Shown here piece by piece: positions 1-4,333 of a stretch of 5,495 nucleotides of DNA. Position 1 is the stretch's first letter. Every line of letters starts with the position of its first letter. The position numbers and the translations under genes were made by a program. Below the pieces are notes generated by a model. The model saw only the letters and a program-made list of their open reading frames with translations. It had not been told where the DNA came from and ran no database searches. Source of the stretch: JAIEPT01 sp038217425 (GTDB taxonomy: Bacteria; Planctomycetota; Planctomycetia; Gemmatales; Gemmataceae); assembly GCA_038217425.1 (NCBI GenBank), contig JBBQPM010000306.1, positions 1 to 5,495 of the forward strand, written 5' to 3'.

Positions 1-66
1 GCCTACAAGGCGTTCGACAAACGGCAGAGCGGTTGGGTCAAAGTGGAGTTAAAGCCGGCGAGCTAA
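1..66 (+). CDS. C-terminal end of a probable zinc-dependent alcohol/formaldehyde dehydrogenase (partial)
   Basis: The first 66 bases read in frame 1 as 21 residues followed by TAA. They begin AYKAFDKRQSGWVKV and end with ELKPAS. A C-terminus of the form 'AY..F..K..G..KV.LKP' is typical, from memory, of zinc-dependent medium-chain alcohol dehydrogenases of the glutathione-independent formaldehyde dehydrogenase type, where the final strand ends in KVVLKP. No catalytic or zinc-ligand residues are in view because the rest of the gene lies to the left of the window. The reading frame is well supported by its run to the edge and its sensible composition, but the family call rests on about 15 residues. 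An unrelated protein with a similar tail cannot be excluded. Confidence 0.45.
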   Translation, partial: AYKAFDKRQSGWVKVELKPAS

Positions 67-92
67 AAACGAAAGGCGATTCCCAGGAACTC

Positions 93-136
93 TTTCCGCA
101 CGCGGAAAATTCCGCTCCCAGAGCGGCGACTGCGGA
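93..136 (+). promoter_or_regulatory. Overlapping inverted repeats in the gap upstream of the PilZ gene
   Basis: Successive arms can be read directly: TTTCCGC (93-99), GCGGAAA (102-108), TTCCGCT (110-116), AGCGG (122-126) and GCGGA (132-136). Arm 1 pairs with arm 2, arm 2 with arm 3, and arm 3 with arm 4 or 5, so the helices are mutually exclusive. This is the geometry seen in attenuators and RNA switches. The first hairpin starts 26 bases after the upstream stop codon and could help end that transcript, but no T-run follows, so it is not a standard intrinsic terminator. The arms are short (5-7 bp) and the function is unknown. They could also be DNA-level operator half-sites with core TTCCGC/GCGGAA. 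Confidence 0.35.
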
Positions 137-195
137 CTGAAGTCGTCGAACGTGCCGTCTTGCCATATCATATCGAAAATCGTCGTATTGACTAC

Positions 196-200
196 GAGGT
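196..200 (+). promoter_or_regulatory. Ribosome binding site that decides the PilZ start
   Basis: GAGGT lies four bases before an ATG at 205 (five bases from the GAGG core). It is the best Shine-Dalgarno match near this gene. The alternative TTG at 160 has no comparable purine-rich site just upstream, so the ATG is preferred. Confidence 0.55.
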
Positions 201-204
201 AGGA

Positions 205-531
205 ATGGCCGAGAAGGGGGACCTGCGTGCGGAAGAGCGCTTTCCGATTGGCCAGGATTCGGCTTGCGTTTTCGTCTCGCCCGTATTGGAAGACATGGAG
301 ACGATTCGAATCAAGAACATCTCCTCCACTGGCCTCGGTTTCATCACTGCGGTCCGCCTCGATCCGGGATTGCTGCTGGCCATGAAGCTCGTCAATCGAG
401 CCAAGAACTTTTCAAAGACGATGCTCGTGCGGATCGTCCACGTGACTCCGCTGCCAGGGAAGACGTATCTCATCGGAGGTACGCTTGACACGCCGCTTAC
501 CTATGAAGAATTGTGCATGTTTGTAATGTGA
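205..531 (+). CDS. Small PilZ domain protein (probable c-di-GMP binding)
   Basis: The 108-aa product is essentially one PilZ domain. PilZ is a six-stranded beta barrel that binds cyclic di-GMP and passes the signal to partner proteins. Both signature motifs are present: RxxxR at residues 8-12 (R-A-E-E-R) and [D/N]xSxxG at residues 38-43 (N-I-S-S-T-G). The remaining strands follow, including MLVRIVHV around 73-80 and a Y-L-I-G-G turn near 88-92. The protein has no signal peptide, membrane helix or output domain, so it should be cytoplasmic and act through another protein. The ATG is chosen for its Shine-Dalgarno site. A TTG at 160 would add 15 residues without extending the domain. The next gene, encoding an exported beta-helix protein, begins 78 bases downstream in the same direction. 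Family assignment is strong from the two motifs. The partner and controlled process are not visible. Confidence 0.85.
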   Translation: MAEKGDLRAEERFPIGQDSACVFVSPVLEDMETIRIKNISSTGLGFITAVRLDPGLLLAMKLVNRAKNFSKTMLVRIVHVTPLPGKTYLIGGTLDTPLTYEELCMFVM

Positions 532-578
532 TGGCCTGCAATCCAGCGGCAACGTAGTGGCCGACGGCGCAACAGGCC

Positions 579-640
579 GAGAATCGCTCTCTTGGTGTGG
601 AGAATCTCAATGCGAATCGTATTCCGTGATAAGATTCTCC
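579..640 (+). promoter_or_regulatory. Inverted repeat covering the ribosome binding site and start of the beta-helix gene, with a competing upstream arm
   Basis: GGAGAATCT at 599-607 contains the Shine-Dalgarno core GGAGA (599-603). It is perfectly complementary to AGATTCTCC at 632-640, within codons 8-11 of the gene. The 24-base loop contains the ATG at 610. If the helix forms, it hides the ribosome binding site and start. A second GAGAATC at 579-585 could pair with GATTCTC (633-639) instead and free the site. The pairing is seen in the sequence. Translational control is inferred, and a 9-bp repeat at this distance could be chance. Confidence 0.35.
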
Positions 641-1638
641 TCGCCTTGATCGGCCTGGCCTATCTGGGATTTTCGCCGGCACTTGCAACTGGGCAGGAAA
701 AACCCAAGACCTCGGCCAAACCGGTCGGCGTTCAAGGTTCGGTCGGTTGCCGAGAGAATCCCAAGAAAGTCGACCGCCTGATCATTACCAAGCCGGGCGT
801 GTACGAGAATTACCTCGTGGACTGCGCCTGGCAAGGCGGCAACCGGGTCAAGATCACTGCCGATGACGTGACCCTCCGCAACTGCGAAATCCGTAACGCC
901 ACGGGCAACGGCGTCGGCGCCTTCGGAAAAAATGCGATCATCGAAAACTGCAAGATCCACCATCTTCTGAACGGCAACTTCAAGGAACAAAAAGACGCGC
1001 ACGGCGTCACCGGCGGCTGGAACAACTTGACCGTCCGTAACTGCGAAATCTACTACGTCTCCGGCGATTGCGTGCAGATCGATCCCGACCGCCGGACGCG
1101 CGGCCACGTCTTGATCGAGGATTGCACTTTCTGGACCGGCGCGCTCCCCGAGGACGCGGGAGAGTTCAAGAAGGGCGAACGTCCGGGCGAGAACGGCGTG
1201 GACACCAAGACCCTTCCGAAGGGAGAGCCCGCGACGATGGTCATCCGAAACTGCTACTTCTACGGCTGGAAGCAACCCGGGCAGATCAGTTCCATGGCCG
1301 CCCTCAACCTCAAGGAAAACGTTTACGTCAAGGTGGAGAACTGTCTCTTCCGCGACAACGAGATCGCTTTCAGACTGCGCGGTCCCACCAAAGGCGCCGG
1401 AGCCAAGGTGGAGATCAAGGATTGCGCCATCTACGCCGGGGACGTCGGCGTCCGCATGGAGGACAAGATCAAGAACCTGAAAATCACGGGCCTCGGATTC
1501 GGCCCGGAAGTACGCAAAAAGTACCATGCCGCCGGAGGCGGCGCCGGCCCGGGGTTTGAGAACCACGGCGAAAATACGGCTCCCGCTTTTGAAGAGTTGC
1601 TCAAGAAGGGATTTGGCCGGGTGCAACCAGGCCGATAA
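610..1638 (+). CDS. Exported right-handed parallel beta-helix protein (pectate-lyase-like fold)
   Basis: The 342-aa product has a Sec signal peptide: basic start MRIVFRDK, hydrophobic core about residues 9-21, and an A-L-A cleavage site after residue 26. Residues about 55-295 form repeated beta-helix turns with a consensus like 'hTVRNCEIxxxxGxGVxh'. Eight turns carry Asn/Asp-Cys at the same place: Cys72, 92, 114, 145, 172, 215, 245 and 272. This ladder is diagnostic of a right-handed parallel beta-helix, the fold of pectate lyases, polysaccharide lyase family 6 and related glycan-active or structural proteins. A larger insertion between Cys172 and Cys215 carries E-N-G-V-D-T-K (194-200). No family-specific catalytic set could be confirmed, so enzyme activity and substrate are unassigned. 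The ATG at 610 is chosen over TTG 592 because GGAGA lies six bases upstream and the signal peptide starts there. The C-terminal 45 residues are Gly-rich and then charged, outside the helix. The gene lies between the PilZ gene and another exported protein. Confidence 0.85.
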   Translation: MRIVFRDKILLALIGLAYLGFSPALATGQEKPKTSAKPVGVQGSVGCRENPKKVDRLIITKPGVYENYLVDCAWQGGNRVKITADDVTLRNCEIRNATGNGVGAFGKNAIIENCKIHHLLNGNFKEQKDAHGVTGGWNNLTVRNCEIYYVSGDCVQIDPDRRTRGHVLIEDCTFWTGALPEDAGEFKKGERPGENGVDTKTLPKGEPATMVIRNCYFYGWKQPGQISSMAALNLKENVYVKVENCLFRDNEIAFRLRGPTKGAGAKVEIKDCAIYAGDVGVRMEDKIKNLKITGLGFGPEVRKKYHAAGGGAGPGFENHGENTAPAFEELLKKGFGRVQPGR

Positions 1639-1749
1639 GCCTTGGAGTTTACAGATCAAAGCGACGTGGAGCGCGCTGCCGCGAGCGGGTAAGATGATGC
1701 AGGAGCGATTTCCGATGGATTCCCTTCAATAAGCCTGAGAGTTGTTGCC

Positions 1750-2814
1750 ATGGCGAGGATTTCTTGCTTTCTCCTTGGGATCGGCCTTCTTTTTTGCGGC
1801 TCTCTACCTGCTCAGGATTTCGTCAAGGTCACGGGGGTTGTGAAGCAAGTCGACGTCAAGATCGGAACCATCACGATCCGTCCCAGTCGTAAAAACGCCC
1901 CCCAGGACGAGACGTACAATCTTCTTAAGGAAGACATCGAGGTGACGACGACCACGGGGGAGAAGACTCGACTCGCTCTCCTGGCGCCTGGCCACACGGT
2001 CCAGCTAAGAATCGGAGCCACGGACGATGTCGAATCGATCGTCGTCCAGCCCTACGCTTTCTTGGCCACCATTCTGGATGTGAACGCGAACAATCGGACG
2101 ATTGCCGTTGCGCGCCAGGAGAAACAAGCCGCCACGATGGACGTAGCCGCTGATGTCAAAGTTTCGCTGGCTAACCGCACGGCCTATCTGCGGGAGGTTA
2201 AACCGGGTTCCCGAATGACCGTCACCACGTCGCTGGACGGCAAGACAGTTCTGGCCCTGGACCTGGTGTCCGACCCCGACGGAAAGCTTGCCAACAAACT
2301 CTACCCAAGAGTCAAAACCTCCAGGCTCCCCGGCGCCCGGTGGTTCGTCGTCGTCACCGATGTCAACGCTGCCAAGAGCGAACTACAGCTGACCGGTTCG
2401 AAGACGAAAGGCCTCCCGAAGGACATGGCAGTGGCGAAGGACGCCGTCATTCAGGTGGTGTACAATCAGGTGCCCTTGCAAAATGTCCCGCTGAACCAGG
2501 TCGTCAAAACGGCTCCCGCGACCGTCTTGGTGTCGCCGCAGACCCAACAGATCACTCACATCTTGGTGGAGCCCCCCGCGATCCATGGCAAGGTCCAGGC
2601 GCTGGACGCAGACGGCGGACAGCTAACCGTCGAGATGAGCGGCGCCTCGAAAACCTTCGCACTCAAAAAGGATTTCAAGGTGATGAACGGTACGCGAGTC
2701 ATGCGCTGGGCCGACCTTCAGCCAAACTTGGGAGTGAGCCTGGTCCTCTCGCTGGACCGAGGACAGTTGTTAGCAGCCGATATTCGCCAGGGCAACTCGA
2801 AAGCTCTTAAGTAA
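1750..2814 (+). CDS. Exported protein of four tandem beta-rich repeats (DUF5666-like)
   Basis: The 354-aa product begins with a signal peptide: short basic start, hydrophobic core about residues 7-16, and likely cleavage after L-P-A at residue 21. Cys16 is not in a proper lipobox, so a lipoprotein is unlikely. The mature protein consists of four repeats of roughly 70-78 residues, at about 26-100, 103-174, 198-275 and 277-346. Each begins with an 'hxGxVxxVDxxxxxLTV' strand pair, then a 'DhxVxxxG' turn, then 'LxxLxPGxxVxhxhxxDxxxVxxI'. Repeats 1 and 4 are the clearest. This is the pattern of DUF5666 and similar small OB-like beta-barrel domains, common in planctomycete secreted proteins. No catalytic motif is visible, and a structural or binding role in the periplasm or at the cell surface is inferred. 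A weak GAGAG lies eight bases before the ATG. Its distance from the beta-helix gene (111 bases) leaves co-transcription open. Confidence 0.75.
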   Translation: MARISCFLLGIGLLFCGSLPAQDFVKVTGVVKQVDVKIGTITIRPSRKNAPQDETYNLLKEDIEVTTTTGEKTRLALLAPGHTVQLRIGATDDVESIVVQPYAFLATILDVNANNRTIAVARQEKQAATMDVAADVKVSLANRTAYLREVKPGSRMTVTTSLDGKTVLALDLVSDPDGKLANKLYPRVKTSRLPGARWFVVVTDVNAAKSELQLTGSKTKGLPKDMAVAKDAVIQVVYNQVPLQNVPLNQVVKTAPATVLVSPQTQQITHILVEPPAIHGKVQALDADGGQLTVEMSGASKTFALKKDFKVMNGTRVMRWADLQPNLGVSLVLSLDRGQLLAADIRQGNSKALK

Positions 2815-2818
2815 AAAA

Positions 2819-2828
2819 AACCTAGGTT
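2819..2828. repeat. Ten-base palindrome just after the repeat-protein stop codon
   Basis: AACCTAGGTT is a perfect 10-base palindrome beginning four bases after the TAA at 2812-2814. It is preceded by a run of eight A. There is no loop and no T-run, so it does not look like an intrinsic terminator on the + strand. It may be a protein-binding site or chance. Confidence 0.3.
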
Positions 2829-2927
2829 GCTTTCCGTTCGCGTATGCCGATCCGAAACAGATTGACGAAAACGCCAGACCTTCCCCTGGCCAATCGCAGC
2901 CTTCACGGGCACAATAGGCGGATTGTT

Positions 2928-2997
2928 CCCCAACCCCGGACTTCCCGCGCGCTGCCCTCGTGCGGAGTTATCGCCTCCCCCTACTATGAATACCCCC
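2928..2997 (+). other. C-run-rich leader over the transporter start (possible G-quadruplex on the other strand)
   Basis: The + strand carries C-runs at 2928-2931, 2934-2937, 2944-2946, 2955-2957, 2977-2981 and 2993-2997, giving matching G-runs on the minus strand. The loops between the first four runs are 2, 6 and 8 bases, slightly outside the strict quadruplex rule. No Shine-Dalgarno site lies at normal distance before ATG 2986. The nearest GGAG (2964-2967) is about 18 bases away. Confidence 0.3.
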
Positions 2998-4176
2998 TCC
3001 AAGCCGCCGCCGGGAATTCTGTCAGGGGCTGCCTTCCTCATGGCGGTCTCGGCCATCGGTCCCGGCTTCCTGACGCAGACAACGCAGTTCACGGTCAAAC
3101 TGGGCGCCAGCCTCGCATTCGCCATTCTCCTATCGACCGTCATCGACATTGGCGCCCAGCTCAACACGTGGCGCGTTCTCGGCGTGTCGCGTAAGCGGGG
3201 CCACGAAGTCGCCGACGCCGTCCTGCCCGGTCTGGGCTGGCTCGTCACCGGCGTCATCGTCATCGGTTCGTTTCTCTTTAACGTGGGGAACCTGGGCGGC
3301 TGCGCCCTGGGCCTTAACGCCCTGTTCGGCCTGAACGAGGACTGGGGCGTGGTCCTTTCCAGCCTGCTGGCGGTCGGTCTGTTCTTGCTGCCTCAAATGC
3401 TCAAGGGCGTGGACTGGTTCGCCAAATTCTTGGGCGCGGGCATGCTGCTGGTCACGTTGTATGTCGTCTTCGCAACCCGTCCGCCCCTGGTCGAAGCGGC
3501 GAGTCACGCAGTCTGGCCGGAAAAGCTCGACGTCACGGCAATTGTCACGCTCATTGGCGGGACCATCGGCGGGTACATCATGTTCTCGGGGGCGCACCGG
3601 CTTCTCGACGGCGGGGTCGGCGGCCCGGAACACGTCGGACAGATCACGCGCGCCGCCATCCAGGGGATCATTATCGCCGGGCTGATGCGGACGCTGCTGT
3701 TCCTGGCCGTACTCGGAGTCGTGGCGGCGGGGGCGACGATCGGCGAGGACCGCCCGGTGTTTGACGCCTTCCGCGCCGGGGCAGGACAAATCGGCTTTGT
3801 ACTCTCAGGTCTGGTCTTCTGGGCGGCAGCCATCACTTCGGTGGTTGGCTGCTCGTATACCTCGGTCTCGTTTCTGCAGCGTGAAGAGTCGAGCCGGAAC
3901 CGTGCCTGGACGATCGTCGGCTTTACGCTGCTCGGCATGCTGGCGACGCTGGCGGTCCGCTGGGCGGGCTGGCAAGCGACGCCGGTCTTGATCGCCGCGG
4001 GACGGGTCAACGGTATCCTGCTGCCGGTGCTCTTGGGCGTGATTTTGCTGGCAGCGCACCGCCGAAGCGTGGTGGGCGACTACCGTCATCCTGTCTGGGC
4101 AACCGCGTTCGGCCTGGTCGCCTGGCTGACAACGGTGTGCATGGCTGGCTGGACGGTGTGGTTGATGATCAAGTAG
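2986..4176 (+). CDS. NRAMP-superfamily transporter lacking the canonical metal-site motifs
   Basis: The 396-aa integral membrane protein has about eleven hydrophobic segments: roughly 11-30, 38-56, 83-105, 119-136, 145-164, 184-203, 223-249, 268-294, 307-323, 340-357 and 370-393. This matches the 11-helix LeuT-like plan of NRAMP (SLC11) proteins. The helix-1 region A-I-G-P-G-F-L-T-Q-T (23-32) sits where canonical members have DPGN, and helix 6 reads G-Y-I-M-F-S-G-A-H-R (196-205) instead of the A-x-x-M-P-H type motif. It therefore belongs to a divergent branch. From memory, the 'GPGFLTQT ... FSGAHRLLD' signature resembles YcsG-like proteins, often annotated 'divalent metal cation transporter'. 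Without the Asp, Asn and Met that coordinate Mn/Fe, the substrate cannot be assigned. ATG 2986 is chosen because the sequence before it, from TTG 2923, is Pro-rich and non-membrane. A long gap (171 bases) from the upstream gene suggests a separate promoter, but none is clear. Residues 61-82, the loop after helix 2, read TWRVLGVSRKRGHEV and then a PGLG, as in this branch. Confidence 0.8.
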   Translation: MNTPSKPPPGILSGAAFLMAVSAIGPGFLTQTTQFTVKLGASLAFAILLSTVIDIGAQLNTWRVLGVSRKRGHEVADAVLPGLGWLVTGVIVIGSFLFNVGNLGGCALGLNALFGLNEDWGVVLSSLLAVGLFLLPQMLKGVDWFAKFLGAGMLLVTLYVVFATRPPLVEAASHAVWPEKLDVTAIVTLIGGTIGGYIMFSGAHRLLDGGVGGPEHVGQITRAAIQGIIIAGLMRTLLFLAVLGVVAAGATIGEDRPVFDAFRAGAGQIGFVLSGLVFWAAAITSVVGCSYTSVSFLQREESSRNRAWTIVGFTLLGMLATLAVRWAGWQATPVLIAAGRVNGILLPVLLGVILLAAHRRSVVGDYRHPVWATAFGLVAWLTTVCMAGWTVWLMIK

Positions 4177-4333
4177 CCGGCTGTGCGATGTGCACGCCGT
4201 CTCTCAGAATCGGCCACGTCAACTCCTGAAGGGCGATGGAGGCGCCTCCGCGGGCCGAAAACCGGCAGCTCGGTGAAGGCGGCCCATGAGCACGTCGTGG
4301 AAGAAGATCGCCCTGTTGTCTTCAGGATCGGTC
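4177..4333. other. Gap between convergent genes, no convincing terminator
   Basis: This 157-base stretch separates the 3' ends of the transporter and TPR genes. It holds a short hairpin GTGC-GATGT-GCAC (4183-4195), the perfect palindrome GGAGGCGCCTCC (4238-4249) and a GCCG/CGGC hairpin near 4255, but none has a T-run on either strand. A minus-strand frame here has coding-like codon use over about 38 codons, ending with TGA at 4219 (see findings). I support no gene in it. Confidence 0.4.
4238..4249. repeat. Twelve-base perfect palindrome between convergent genes
   Basis: GGAGGCGCCTCC reads the same on both strands. It lies about midway between the two stop codons, where a bidirectional termination or binding element could be, but with no loop or T-tract its role is unknown. 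Confidence 0.35.

Noticed and set aside
93..108. Intrinsic terminator for the upstream dehydrogenase-like gene
   Set aside because: A hairpin is present, but it is followed by AATTCC rather than a T-run.
160..188. Promoter-like TTGCCA and TCGTAT boxes before the PilZ gene
   Set aside because: The -10 match is only three of six, and the implied start site would leave almost no leader before ATG 205.
160..204. TTG start giving the PilZ protein 15 more residues
   Set aside because: It has no ribosome binding site, and ATG 205 has GAGGT at suitable spacing. The extension adds no part of the domain.
607..1659. Long minus-strand open frame (350 codons) opposite the beta-helix gene
   Set aside because: It mirrors the real gene. 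The plus frame has a signal peptide and repeated Asn-Cys turns, while the minus translation is a low-complexity Asp/Val/Ala mixture with no fold signature.
1694..1732. Short 12-codon frame ahead of the repeat-protein gene as a leader peptide
   Set aside because: It is too short and lacks any regulatory codon run or paired hairpin, so chance is the simplest reading.
2844..3194. Plus-strand 116-codon frame overlapping the start of the transporter
   Set aside because: It is Arg/Pro/His-rich and lies mostly inside the transporter coding sequence in another frame, with no ribosome binding site or family signal.
3130..3789. Minus-strand open frame (219 codons) opposite the transporter
   Set aside because: It is highly charged and Gln/Asp/Arg-rich, as expected from the complement of hydrophobic membrane codons. 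The plus frame is a clear membrane protein.
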